A stretch of 64,000 nt of DNA, taken from Actinomadura mexicana (GTDB lineage Bacteria; Actinomycetota; Actinomycetes; Streptosporangiales; Streptosporangiaceae). A program made the position numbers and the translations under genes. The stretch lies in contig NZ_FZNP01000002.1 in assembly GCF_900188105.1 (NCBI RefSeq), positions 496,001-560,000 on the forward strand. Direction: 5' to 3'. The notes beneath the pieces are model-generated. The model saw nothing but the letters and a program-made list of their open reading frames with translations. It did not search any database and was not told where the DNA came from. This document shows, piece after piece, positions 1 to 9,391 of this stretch. How positions within the stretch are numbered: the first letter of the stretch is position 1; each line of letters opens with the position of its first letter.

Positions 1-1
1 G

Positions 2-502
2 GGCTTTGCGACCTGGGAGGAGCGCATCGACGAGCAGAACACCGAGTTGGCAGCCACGCTCGGCAGGGTCCGCCGGCACCTGCCACGAGAAACCAGCGGG
101 CGAGACAGTGTCGAAGCCGTTCAGGCGGCGCTGAAGGAAGCGGACAAGGTCGGTCTGTCCCCCACCGGAGCCCAGCAGAGGGACCGCCTGGATGCGCTCA
201 TCGCCGAAGCCGCCAATGCCGACTGGCAGGTTGTTTCGGCCCTCGAGCGGGACCTGAACAAGATCTCCTCAGCCGAGGCTGACCATGCAACGGCGGTGCG
301 GGTCCATGCGGCCGTCCGGGATCGCGGTGCGTCGCTTTCCGCCATTGAGGCGTTCCTCACTGGGGCGGACCAGTGGCTGACCACCGCGCTGGGCGACGCC
401 GGCGCTCGAAGCGACCTTGCCGGTGACGCCGCCGCCAGGGATGTGCAGACGGTGCTCAATGAATGGGCCGCGTTGAGCGAGGGGAAGAACGACGATGGCT
501 GA
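2..502 (+). CDS. 3' part of a helical protein, Dpd-associated (partial)
   Basis: The frame is open from the first bases of the window, so the true start lies upstream and only the C-terminal ~166 residues are visible. They are rich in Ala, Glu, Arg and Leu with heptad-like spacing (for example EERIDEQNTELAATL), which suggests long helices or a coiled coil. No catalytic motif is visible. It overlaps the next gene by 8 bp and belongs to the rightward operon leading to the large helicase, so a structural or adaptor role in that complex is the best inference. I do not recognise the family. One of the uncharacterised Dpd proteins (DpdG/H/I) is possible but unproven. Confidence 0.6.
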   Translation, partial: GFATWEERIDEQNTELAATLGRVRRHLPRETSGRDSVEAVQAALKEADKVGLSPTGAQQRDRLDALIAEAANADWQVVSALERDLNKISSAEADHATAVRVHAAVRDRGASLSAIEAFLTGADQWLTTALGDAGARSDLAGDAAARDVQTVLNEWAALSEGKNDDG

Positions 503-1178
503 CGGATATTCCGTACTCGACAAGGCCCTGCAATTGCAGGGCGAGGCCCGCCGACTAGATCTTGGACGCAAGGACGTCCAGCAAGCCGAACGCATCGCCG
601 AACGCGTCCACACACTCCGCGCCGCGCTCGGCGAACTGCGCGGCAGAGCCGACCTGGCCCGCACCCTCTCACAGCGGACCGGTGCCCGCATCGACCTGTC
701 GGGGCTGAGCAACGGACAGCGGGAACTCGCTCGCAAGGCCGCGGGCGGACTCCCGAGCAACAGCGCATTCAACACCGCCCGCCAGAAGATCAAAGAGTCG
801 AGCGACGGGCTCCTGGCCGAGATCCTGGACGTCTGGCGGACCTGGACGGCGCAGCGGCTGGATCGGCTTCCTCTGAACAGGATCGCGATGCTCGACGGGA
901 CCCAGCAGAAGGCGGCGCGTTCTACCCTCAGCAACCTCCGGACCTGCGCGCGCTCCGCCAACCTCACCTCCACCGACATCGTCATGTTCGTCACGCAATA
1001 CGAGGGCCTGGAAGCTCAACTGGAGCAGGCCCAGGACGCGCCCCCGGCCCTGCTCGACTTGCTAAACCGTCTGAACACGGCCCCCTTGGCGCTGCGGGAG
1101 GTGAGCGACGAACAGATCGCGTTGCTGCGCCGCTACTCGATGGACGTTGAGATCGAATTGCGCAGGAGGAACTCGTGA
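495..1178 (+). CDS. helical protein of unknown function, Dpd operon
   Basis: This is a 227-residue, mostly helical, charged protein with no recognisable catalytic motif, signal peptide or membrane segment. The ATG at 495 overlaps the end of the preceding frame, and its stop overlaps the GTG of the helicase gene, so it is translationally coupled on both sides. Like its upstream neighbour it has Arg/Leu/Ala-rich helices, including SDEQIALLRRYSMDVEIEL near the end. Two small helical proteins directly before a giant helicase suggests accessory subunits of a DNA-translocating complex. I cannot assign it to a named family. Confidence 0.65.
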   Translation: MADGYSVLDKALQLQGEARRLDLGRKDVQQAERIAERVHTLRAALGELRGRADLARTLSQRTGARIDLSGLSNGQRELARKAAGGLPSNSAFNTARQKIKESSDGLLAEILDVWRTWTAQRLDRLPLNRIAMLDGTQQKAARSTLSNLRTCARSANLTSTDIVMFVTQYEGLEAQLEQAQDAPPALLDLLNRLNTAPLALREVSDEQIALLRRYSMDVEIELRRRNS

Positions 1179-4100
1179 CACTAGGCCTGCACCCGCGCTT
1201 GGCCAGTCACCTGCTGGATCGGCTGGAAGACCTCGAACTCCCGCTGTTGGCATGGGGAGTCACTGCCGGCGCCCTGTCCAAGGACGAAGTTCTGGAGGTG
1301 ATCTTCGAATCTCTTCTCGACCACCCGGACGCTCCGCAGAATGCCACCCCAGAAGACGTCCTGGGCAGGCTGATCGACATGGCGCTTCTGCACCCCGTCC
1401 CGGATTCGTCGCCCTCGCGGTATCGGACACGCTTCGCCGAGGCGCTGCGGCTCACCACCCAACTGCGACAACTCTTTCCCTGGCATCTCGACGCCGACGG
1501 CACCTCGAACCGCTGGTGGACACGTGGGCACCGCCTCGTCGCTGACTATCGACTGCACACCGCCGCGCGCCGGTACCCACGTCGGGACATCTGCGCGGCC
1601 GACGCGCTGGCAGCGTTCCGGCAAATCCCGCAATGGGGCCCGGTTCACGAACACACGGCCGCCGCACAGATCGGCGATCGGAGCCTCGCCCGGTTCCAGG
1701 TGGCGGCAACGCAGGCGGTCCTCGGCTCCCTCACCCGCGGGCGGTCGGCGGGCGTGATCGTCGGTGCGGGCACTGGCAGCGGCAAGACGCTCGCGTTCTA
1801 CCTACCCGCCATGGCCGTCATGGCCGAGCAGGCCCGCCCTGGGCACTCCCGCGTTCACACGCTGGCCCTGTATCCGCGGACAGAACTGCTGCGCGACCAG
1901 CTACGCGAGGCCCTGGCCAGCACGCAGGCGGTCGAGTCCGTTCTGAGGCGGGACGGTCGGCGCCCCCTGCGCATCGGTGTCCTCTACGCGGACACCCCGC
2001 GAACTCCGCAGGAACTCGACGATTCGGGCCCAAGGCAGACCGCGGCAGCGCGGCGATGGCATCGGCGCAGCGATGGGGTGATCTGCCCGTTCCTGACCTG
2101 CCCGCAATGCTCCGACGGTGAACTGCTCTGGAACACGGCCGACCGGAAGGCCGGTTCGGAACGGCTGGTCTGCCTGGGCTGTAGGAAGGTCGTTCCGCCA
2201 GGCCGCCTCGCACTGACCCGCCGATCGCTTCAGGACGACCCACCGGATCTGCTGTTCACCACGACCGAGATGCTCAACCGGAACGGCTCAAACCCGTGGC
2301 TGGGCCGTCTGCTGGGCTGGTCGGGGTCGCACCCCCCGTCGCTAGTCCTGCTCGACGAGGTGCATACCTACGCCGGTCCGCAGGGCGCCCAGGTTGCCCT
2401 GCTCCTGCGACGATGGCGGCATGCGGTACGCAAGCCCGTCACCTTCGTCGGCCTGAGTGCCACGCTCAAGGACGCCGGCCCGTTCTTCGCCCAGCTCACC
2501 GGACTGCCCGGCAACGCGATCGAATATATCGAACCGGCCCCTTCCGACCTGGAGGAGGAGGGCCGGGAGTACGCGATCGCGCTGCGCGGGGATCCGGTCT
2601 CAGGCGCGAGCCTGCTGTCCACGTCAATCCAGACCGCGATGCTCTTCGGCCGGATGCTAGATCCGCAACGTCAGCCATCCCTGTTCGGTTCAACCGGTTT
2701 CCTGTTCACCGACGACCTGGACGTCACCAACCGCTTTTATGACGACCTGCGCGACGCCGAAGGCGGTCAGTCACGTGGCGGAATCCGGCTAGGCTCGCGA
2801 CGCGGGAAGGTGCTGGCGGGACTGCGCTCCCCAGACCTGCCCCAGCAGTCGGCACGCTATGACGACGGGCAATCCTGGGACCTCGCTGAGAGAATCGGGC
2901 ATCACCTCGATCCGGAGCTGGTAACCGGGGCTTTGCAGATCGGCCGTACCTCCTCCCAGGACACCGGCGTCGACCCGAACGCCCAGTTGACCGTCGTGAC
3001 CTCCGCCGTGGAGGTGGGGTTTAACGACCCTCGCGTCGGCCTGGTGCTCCAGCACAAGGCACCCCACAACCCGGCCTCCTTCATCCAGCGCAGGGGCCGG
3101 GCGGGCCGCAGCCGCGGCACCCGCCCGCTCACCATCGTCACGCTGTCGGACTTCGGCCGCGACCGCCTGAGCTACCAGGGCTACGAGACGCTCTTCGCGC
3201 CCGAACTCACCGCGCGGAGCCTCCCGATTCACAACAGGTACGTCCTGAAAATTCAGGCGACCCAGTCGCTGATGGACTGGCTCGGCCGTGACCTACGGCG
3301 CGTGCATCCCCGACAGGATCCCCGCGTGCTGCTCACCGCCCCCAGGCGCCAACTGACGGCCGTGCAAGTGCAGGCCGGTCACTGGCTCGCTGACCGGCTG
3401 GAGCGGCTCCTGTCCGACAGCGCCCTGCAGGACAGGCTGGCCCGCCATCTTCAGGCGGCACTGCAGGTCAGCTCGGACGAGGCCCAGGCTCTGCTGTGGG
3501 ACCAGCCTCGTTCGCTGCTACTCGCCGTGGTTCCCACCGCGCTGCGCAGGCTGCGCAGCGAGTGGAAGCCGCTGCGCGACGATCCGGGAGCCGTAGCCGG
3601 GGAACTGCTCCCCGAGTTCGTGACGCGTTCGCTGTTCGCGGCGCTCAACCTTCCTGAGGTCGAGTTCGACCTGCCGTTCGAGACCGGAAACGACGACGAA
3701 CTGCTGCCCGTCGCCAGAGCGCTCAATGAAGCCGTCCCGGGCCGGGTGAGCAAACGCTACGGCTACCGGCGCGACGAGCACCGCACCTGGATGCCCGCTC
3801 CCGAGGACGGCGACCAACTCGAACTCGACCAGGCACTCATTCCCCGATCCCAAGAAGAGGGGACCTGGCACCCGCTCGGCGCTGATCCTGCCGGCTTGCT
3901 GGTTCTGCGGCCCTTCCGGATGCGGCTTCACCAACCCCCCAAGGAGGTGGCGAGCCGCTCCCAAGGCACCCCCCGATGGGGCACACAGATCGTCGTGCCC
4001 GACGAGGCCACACTCGGTGATCAAGAGGTTAACGGGGCCGCCCCGTGGCAGTGGAACCTGCGCATCGGCTTCGCCACGCACGCCACCGGCAACCCGATCG

Positions 4101-5662
4101 AGATTCGCCGGATGACCCACGGGGCCGACTGCGAGGTGGTACGCGGGCGTTCCAGCGACCGCAGGCGCATCCGCTACACCCTCGAAGGTCGGCCTGCCGC
4201 CCTGGGATTCAGCCTCCGGGTCGACGCGGTCCGTATCGGGCTGGGCCCACTCGACCTGACCGCTCCCCGCATTAAGGAATATTTGGCCTCTCCCCAATGG
4301 CGGTCCCAGGCGTTCTTCCATGCGGTGGCCGAGGACGAGACCCTCGCCGAGGCAGCCAACGTCTTCAAGCGCGACTGGCTCGCCCTGGTCTATCTCACCG
4401 CCTTCGCCCTCGCCGGACTGGACGGCAACACCACCCCTGAGCAGATCCGGATAGCGCTGTCCGGTGGTTCCTGGCGCGACGATCTCGCGACGATCCTTGG
4501 CGTGCTCTACCGCGAGGACGAGGCCGCCGAAAGCCAGGCCACAGCCCGCCTGGTCGCCGACCTGATCGAACTCAGCCACGACGACAGGGTGATCAGCGCA
4601 CTCGACCGGGCAGGGCAGCTCCTTACCGCCCCGGACGTGGCCGACCTCACTCGGGAGCAGGCTCGCCGCGCCTACCGCGACACCTTCGCCGCCGCCGTGC
4701 TCGCCGCCGCGCTACGGGTCTGCCCCGACGCGCAGGAAAGGGACCTGATCGTCGACATCGTCCCAGGAACCGGTCCCGGCTCGGCCGACACGATTTGGCT
4801 GTCGGAGACCTCGATCGGTGGGCTCGGCGTGATCGAACAACTAGCCCGCTCCTACGCCACGGCCCCAACACGCTTCTGGTCACTGGTCGCCGGTGCCCTG
4901 CGGCCGAACGATTACGAGTACATCGACGCGACCGTCACCCGGCTCTTGCGGCACATCGTGTTCGAAGAACCCGCCGGTACCGCGGCGGCCGCCGTCGAGC
5001 GGATACGCAACTCGCCCTCGGCCGCCGAAGCCGACCACGCCCTGGGTGCCCTGCGGGCCGCCTGGGCCGAACTCGACGGAACCCCACGCCATGGCGCGGT
5101 CGCCACCGTCTCGACCCGGCTGTTGCGCCCTGGAAGCAACCGGGAAACCGACGAGAGTGCCCTGCGGATCCTGGACTCCTGGGCCGGCCTGGAGAGTCGG
5201 CTCGGAATCGAGATCGATGCCCGCGTGATCGCCTACGCGGTCGGCTCCGGGCGCCTTCAGGTAGGTGCCGGTCCTCTGAAGGCCGACCAGGCATTCAGCA
5301 TGATGTGGCCGCGCGGTGCGCAGGCACGCAACCACCATCTGCAGCACTACCAACCGTACCTGGGCGCCAAGGCATTTCTCGACCGGCTGCTGGTGGAGGC
5401 CGCCCATGACGAGCGGCTACCACGGATTGAGGTGACCGAATCCGGTTGGGAACAGCAGTACAAGAAGGTCATGGCCGAAAGCGGGGCCGCCGACCTCTCG
5501 TGCCCAGCGGGTGACCGCCGCGCCCTGAGTGATGCTCTGGCCAAGGTCCCGGCGATCCGGGTGGACCGTGACGTGCTTCGGGTCCACGGTGAGGTCGAGC
5601 ATGTCACCCGAGCCGCGAACCAGTACATCGCAAGAGTGGTCCTGCGGGAGGCAGAGCTGTGA
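1175..5662 (+). CDS. dpdJ: large SF2 helicase with zinc ribbon and DUF1998-like C-terminus, DpdJ-like
   Basis: This 1495-residue protein is predicted to use ATP to translocate on or remodel DNA in the restriction arm of the Dpd system. Visible motifs in order are Walker A GAGTGSGKT (~residues 195-203), a four-cysteine zinc-ribbon module (CPFLTCPQC and CLGC, ~307-340), a DEVH box LLDEVHTY (~392), motif III GLSATLKD (~426), motif V TSAVEVGFN and motif VI QRRGRAGRS (~637-645). A DUF1998-like block, with PGTGPGSAD and ETSIGGLGVIEQL, lies around residues 1193-1220. GTG at 1175 is supported by an upstream AGGAGG and a GTGA overlap. Helicase, zinc ribbon and DUF1998 next to a PLD gene also recalls DISARM DrmA/B/C, but the adjoining dpd and que genes favour DpdJ. 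Confidence 0.7.
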   Translation: MTLGLHPRLASHLLDRLEDLELPLLAWGVTAGALSKDEVLEVIFESLLDHPDAPQNATPEDVLGRLIDMALLHPVPDSSPSRYRTRFAEALRLTTQLRQLFPWHLDADGTSNRWWTRGHRLVADYRLHTAARRYPRRDICAADALAAFRQIPQWGPVHEHTAAAQIGDRSLARFQVAATQAVLGSLTRGRSAGVIVGAGTGSGKTLAFYLPAMAVMAEQARPGHSRVHTLALYPRTELLRDQLREALASTQAVESVLRRDGRRPLRIGVLYADTPRTPQELDDSGPRQTAAARRWHRRSDGVICPFLTCPQCSDGELLWNTADRKAGSERLVCLGCRKVVPPGRLALTRRSLQDDPPDLLFTTTEMLNRNGSNPWLGRLLGWSGSHPPSLVLLDEVHTYAGPQGAQVALLLRRWRHAVRKPVTFVGLSATLKDAGPFFAQLTGLPGNAIEYIEPAPSDLEEEGREYAIALRGDPVSGASLLSTSIQTAMLFGRMLDPQRQPSLFGSTGFLFTDDLDVTNRFYDDLRDAEGGQSRGGIRLGSRRGKVLAGLRSPDLPQQSARYDDGQSWDLAERIGHHLDPELVTGALQIGRTSSQDTGVDPNAQLTVVTSAVEVGFNDPRVGLVLQHKAPHNPASFIQRRGRAGRSRGTRPLTIVTLSDFGRDRLSYQGYETLFAPELTARSLPIHNRYVLKIQATQSLMDWLGRDLRRVHPRQDPRVLLTAPRRQLTAVQVQAGHWLADRLERLLSDSALQDRLARHLQAALQVSSDEAQALLWDQPRSLLLAVVPTALRRLRSEWKPLRDDPGAVAGELLPEFVTRSLFAALNLPEVEFDLPFETGNDDELLPVARALNEAVPGRVSKRYGYRRDEHRTWMPAPEDGDQLELDQALIPRSQEEGTWHPLGADPAGLLVLRPFRMRLHQPPKEVASRSQGTPRWGTQIVVPDEATLGDQEVNGAAPWQWNLRIGFATHATGNPIEIRRMTHGADCEVVRGRSSDRRRIRYTLEGRPAALGFSLRVDAVRIGLGPLDLTAPRIKEYLASPQWRSQAFFHAVAEDETLAEAANVFKRDWLALVYLTAFALAGLDGNTTPEQIRIALSGGSWRDDLATILGVLYREDEAAESQATARLVADLIELSHDDRVISALDRAGQLLTAPDVADLTREQARRAYRDTFAAAVLAAALRVCPDAQERDLIVDIVPGTGPGSADTIWLSETSIGGLGVIEQLARSYATAPTRFWSLVAGALRPNDYEYIDATVTRLLRHIVFEEPAGTAAAAVERIRNSPSAAEADHALGALRAAWAELDGTPRHGAVATVSTRLLRPGSNRETDESALRILDSWAGLESRLGIEIDARVIAYAVGSGRLQVGAGPLKADQAFSMMWPRGAQARNHHLQHYQPYLGAKAFLDRLLVEAAHDERLPRIEVTESGWEQQYKKVMAESGAADLSCPAGDRRALSDALAKVPAIRVDRDVLRVHGEVEHVTRAANQYIARVVLREAEL

Positions 5663-6180
5663 CGGATCGGGAGCGCACCCTGCGCACCGGCAGCCGGATG
5701 GGGCTGCGAGCAGATTCCATTCTCGGAGCCGCCCTGCTGTCGGAACTCGTCCACCCCGGGCCGGTGCTCTGGCTGGTGTCAAGCTGGATCACCGACGTTG
5801 AAGTGCTCGACAACGGGCATGGCGCGTTCGATGCGCTGCTGGGCGACGACCCGCCCGCCACGTGCAGGCTGTCGCAAATACTGGGCTCAATCGGCGCGGC
5901 GGGGGCGGACGTGCACGTGGTGACCAGGCCCACCCCGCATAATCAGGCCTTCATCGACCGGCTCCGCACCACCGTCCACAGCCAGCGGCTTCGGTTGACG
6001 CTCGATCCCAAGGTCCACGAGAAAACTCTGTGCGGCCGCGATTGGATGCTCAGCGGATCCATGAATTTCACCATAAGCGGGCTCGGCGACAACGAGGAAT
6101 CAGTGACCTACCGCGTCGGTGATCCGGCCGTCGCCCAGGCACGGCTGGATTTCGCCGCACGATGGAAGGACCAGGTGTGA
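5659..6180 (+). CDS. dpdK: single-HKD phospholipase-D-like protein, DpdK-like
   Basis: This 173-residue protein belongs to the phospholipase-D/nuclease superfamily and has one HKD-type motif: His120, Lys122 and Asp128, followed by GSMNFT (Gly133, Ser134, Asn136). Members with one motif usually dimerise to build the active site, and in defence loci they are thought to act as nucleases. The spacing is HxK-x5-D rather than the usual HxK-x4-D, so activity should not be assumed. It follows the helicase with a GTGA overlap and overlaps the next gene in the same way. Helicase plus PLD is the DpdJ-DpdK pairing, and DrmC of DISARM is the closest alternative. Confidence 0.7.
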   Translation: MTDRERTLRTGSRMGLRADSILGAALLSELVHPGPVLWLVSSWITDVEVLDNGHGAFDALLGDDPPATCRLSQILGSIGAAGADVHVVTRPTPHNQAFIDRLRTTVHSQRLRLTLDPKVHEKTLCGRDWMLSGSMNFTISGLGDNEESVTYRVGDPAVAQARLDFAARWKDQV

Positions 6181-8216
6181 CCGGCCAGAACCCTCCTCCG
6201 ACCACGCCGGACAACGAGAGCGCCCGCGTTGAGGTCTTGCTCGAACGCTTCTTCGGGGCCGGCAATGACGCCGCTCAATGGGGCGAGTTGATCAGGCCGT
6301 TCGTCGACACACTGCGCAGTTCAGCGGACGCCCCGATCGTGCTGCCCCGCTTCCACGCGGACACCCGCGATTTCGCAATGTACGTCATCACCCGGTCTCC
6401 CACCGAACTCGTCCAGGCACGAGAGTTGGTCAGGGCATTCGTGGGACCCACCTACAGCACCGGCGGCGACACGATTCCGGCGGCTCTCGACTCCGAGGAC
6501 CCTATCGACGCCGCAGTGATCGACTTCGCCGGTCCGCAAAGCACATTGGTCATCCGGACCAGTTCGCACCAGCATTACCGGCCGAAGTTGCGCGTGGCGT
6601 TGCAGTTGATGCAGAGCACGGCCGCCAGCCGGCCGGCCAGATCCTGGACAGTGATCAGGCCGCTCGGCCGACTGCTCGCCGAGTTCGATGCGTCGCTGGC
6701 CGCCGGCGGCGTTGCGTCCTCGAATTCAGCCCTAGAACAGGTCATCGCCCGCGGCGGGATCAGTGCCACCAACCTTGCGCATCTACGTATTAAGCGGTTC
6801 GACCGGCTGGGTCTGGGGCGGGACCTGCTGGCATTGAACGGCCTTGCCGAAGTCATGCGCCAAGATCCGCCGCGGCCCGTCACCGAAGCGGTCCTCAACG
6901 CCGTGCACAGCACGGCGTTGGACGAGCCGTTGAGCCAGGGCGACATCCCCGGTGCTTGCGACCGGCTTCGCGAGATCAACCTCCCTCTGCCCATCAAGGC
7001 CGATGTCGGCTTCTACAGCGACGAAGCCGTCACCGTCATGCTCACGACGGCAGTGGGACGAGGTGATCTCTCACAGCTTGCCCGCCTGGTCACGGCGTTG
7101 CGCCAGGACGACCGCCAGGACTCGGTGCCCGACATTGTGTGGCAAAAGGCCACCATCCTGGTGCAACCCCAGAGCCCTCACCCGCCCCTTCCCCAGGAGG
7201 CAAAGCCCGGCGCAACGCCGCCGATTCCCGCTCCGGAATCGACCCCAGATTTTGGCGAGCCCTCCCAGTTGGAGTCCTGGGGCGAACTCTTCAAGAGTCT
7301 CGCCGCTCCCGGCCCCTCACATCGGGCCGCACTCGACGCCCTCCGCCACGAGGTATGGAGGGACTGGCCTCCTCTGCCGGATTCCGACGAAGAACTCTCG
7401 CACGCACTCGCGGCCTTCGACGACACCGCCTGGAACCGGGCATGGGCGGCCGTCGGGGCAATCATCGAAGTGATCGGCAGCGCCGACACTGCCCCCGGCA
7501 CGGTCCGCGAGTTCATCACCTACGCGCTCACTTTCAACAAGTTCTCGGCCGCCGACCTGGTCACGCTCCAGGCACTCACCGAGATCTTCCTGCGCGCCCG
7601 TCCAGTCGCCGACGCCTACCGTTCGCTGCTCGAGGAGTTGCGAGACAGTTGCCCCCAATGGGTCTCCCCGGAGAACGCCGACCCGGCCCTGGATCTCGCC
7701 GACCGACTGGTACTTGCCGCCTGCCCCGATAACAATGCTCGGCTGGGCCTCGCAGTCGCACTACTCACTCCGCTACACCGCTATCAGGGCCGCCTAGACG
7801 ACTCCATCCTGCCCTTCGCGCGGCAACTTTCCGATGAACTGGACCTCCCCCTCGACTGGCCACAGGAGGAACCTGCCGAGGAAGACGACGGTCTCGGCGA
7901 CTTGGCCGGACGCTCCCTGCTGCTGTACTCCCTCGACGAGGCGGTTCTGGATCGTGCCTCAAGAGCGTTGCAACAGCAGGCCCCAGACCTCAAGATCGCC
8001 CTTTCCTTCGACAAAGTGGGCAATCCATCACTCAGAGAGAAGGCACGGCGCGCCGATGTGATCGCCCTCGCTACAAGATGCGCCACTCACGCCGCAACCG
8101 GATTCATCACCACACACGCCAAGGCTTCCGAAATCACCTACGCGGACGGAAGCGGCTCGGCATCGCTTCTACGCGCAGCGACGAACGGCCTCAAGGCGCT
8201 ACAGCAGCGGGTGTAG
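6177..8216 (+). CDS. 679-aa protein of unknown function, Dpd operon
   Basis: This is a large soluble protein closing the rightward operon. I chose GTG at 6177 because it makes the same GTGA overlap seen at the two upstream junctions and has GGAAGGA just before it; an in-frame ATG at 6162 is the alternative. A Pro-rich linker near residues 340-360 divides the protein. The last ~110 residues contain LLLYSLDEAVLDRASRAL and then RRADVIALATRCATHAAT, a layout that resembles DUF2325 domains (strand, helix, then 'ADxV..T.C.SH.A'). That similarity was judged by eye only. No nuclease or ATPase motif was found. It is probably an uncharacterised Dpd component such as DpdD, G or I. Confidence 0.6.
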   Translation: MTGQNPPPTTPDNESARVEVLLERFFGAGNDAAQWGELIRPFVDTLRSSADAPIVLPRFHADTRDFAMYVITRSPTELVQARELVRAFVGPTYSTGGDTIPAALDSEDPIDAAVIDFAGPQSTLVIRTSSHQHYRPKLRVALQLMQSTAASRPARSWTVIRPLGRLLAEFDASLAAGGVASSNSALEQVIARGGISATNLAHLRIKRFDRLGLGRDLLALNGLAEVMRQDPPRPVTEAVLNAVHSTALDEPLSQGDIPGACDRLREINLPLPIKADVGFYSDEAVTVMLTTAVGRGDLSQLARLVTALRQDDRQDSVPDIVWQKATILVQPQSPHPPLPQEAKPGATPPIPAPESTPDFGEPSQLESWGELFKSLAAPGPSHRAALDALRHEVWRDWPPLPDSDEELSHALAAFDDTAWNRAWAAVGAIIEVIGSADTAPGTVREFITYALTFNKFSAADLVTLQALTEIFLRARPVADAYRSLLEELRDSCPQWVSPENADPALDLADRLVLAACPDNNARLGLAVALLTPLHRYQGRLDDSILPFARQLSDELDLPLDWPQEEPAEEDDGLGDLAGRSLLLYSLDEAVLDRASRALQQQAPDLKIALSFDKVGNPSLREKARRADVIALATRCATHAATGFITTHAKASEITYADGSGSASLLRAATNGLKALQQRV

Positions 8217-8260
8217 CCACCACATGCATGAAACCGTCCTCCGACAAGGGACTCTCGGTA

Positions 8261-9388
8261 TCAGAAGAGGATCTGCTGGTCGACGACGCGGATCAAGCCG
8301 TTGGTGAGATAGCGGACGTCGCTGGGAGTGTTCTGGAGGTTATTCCACTTGCGCTCTTCACCGTCCCCGAAGTCCCAACTGCCCGAGGTCCAGGCAGCGG
8401 CACGCTTGATGCGCGCCAGCGCGTTGCGGACCACGTGTGTGCCGACGTTGTAGGCAGGCAGTTGTTCCGTAAGGTGGTCCATGACAAACCCCATGGCCTG
8501 GATCCCCGCCCCGTGGGTCAGCCGCGATTCCTTGGGAGGCAGTTCCCACGCCTCTGGGAACATCTCCCGCACGATCGCCCAGTAGGAGTTCAGATGCAGC
8601 AGCATCTGCTCTACGTCGCCCGAGCCGTCGCGAGGGTCCCGGTACTGGTAGAGAGCGCCTTCATAAAGGCTATGTTCGATCATCTTCAAGATGCTGTTGT
8701 CCTTGATATAACCGCCAGCCGAGGTGGGCGTCGCGATGGCGCGGTAGAAAGGACCATTAAACGTGCCGTTAAGGCGCGTCATCAATACCGCGGGAAGTTG
8801 CCGACGGGCATAGGAGGGCGGCAGATGTCCCTTGGTGTCGGGCAATAGTTCGTGAATGAGGCCTTTGGGCAGCGGCTTGGTGTTGTTGACGAGGATGAAC
8901 TGGGCGCGCTGTTCGGTCTCGTCCTCGGCGATGAAGCCCACGGCGGCGACCGGAAACTCCCCGATATCGGCCTCTCTAATGGCGGCGCTGCGTTGCTGGC
9001 CATCCACGATCCACGCCGGCTTCTCTTCGTCGCTCAGCGTCTCATCCACCGGAACGATCAGATCACCAGGAGTGGAGTAAGCTGGACTGGCATCCTGCCC
9101 CGGTCGCTCGGCCGCGCTCGGTTCAAACCTGACCCGGCCGTCAAATGCAAGGACGATGGAGTTCGGCAGCATAGCGTCCCCCGACTCCAGATATCGGCGG
9201 ATCGTACGGATGTGGCTAGCGACCTCTGGCCGCTGATAGCCGTGCAGCTGCTCCTGGTCATCGCGGCTGATACGGGAGACCGCCGCGAATTCGTGCAGCC
9301 GCTTACCATCCACCGCGAAACAATAAATGCTCCGCGAACCTTGCTTGATCTCCAGTGCAGGGAGTCGAAGCGTGTAGCTATCGGCCAT
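8261..9388 (-). CDS. dpdB: DGQHR-domain protein (DndB/DpdB-like), copy 1
   Basis: This 375-residue protein carries the DGQHR signature as AWIVDGQQRSAAI, followed by FILVNNTKPLPKGLIHELLP and, nearer the start, GYQRPEVASHI. DGQHR proteins are ParB/sulfiredoxin-fold relatives. DpdB is needed with DpdA for inserting preQ0 into DNA, and DndB regulates phosphorothioation. It lies 3 bp downstream of dpdA and is the last gene of the leftward operon, converging on the restriction arm across 44 bp. A second diverged copy lies on the other side of dpdA; which one is functionally DpdB cannot be told from sequence alone. Confidence 0.75.
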   Translation of the reverse strand: MADSYTLRLPALEIKQGSRSIYCFAVDGKRLHEFAAVSRISRDDQEQLHGYQRPEVASHIRTIRRYLESGDAMLPNSIVLAFDGRVRFEPSAAERPGQDASPAYSTPGDLIVPVDETLSDEEKPAWIVDGQQRSAAIREADIGEFPVAAVGFIAEDETEQRAQFILVNNTKPLPKGLIHELLPDTKGHLPPSYARRQLPAVLMTRLNGTFNGPFYRAIATPTSAGGYIKDNSILKMIEHSLYEGALYQYRDPRDGSGDVEQMLLHLNSYWAIVREMFPEAWELPPKESRLTHGAGIQAMGFVMDHLTEQLPAYNVGTHVVRNALARIKRAAAWTSGSWDFGDGEERKWNNLQNTPSDVRYLTNGLIRVVDQQILF

Positions 9389-9391
9389 TAG

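Noticed and set aside
1..8216. Reading the helicase/PLD operon as a DISARM system
   Set aside because: No DrmMI/MII methyltransferase or separate DrmB is present, and the adjoining operon is dpd/que; Dpd is the simpler explanation, though the left part lies outside the window.
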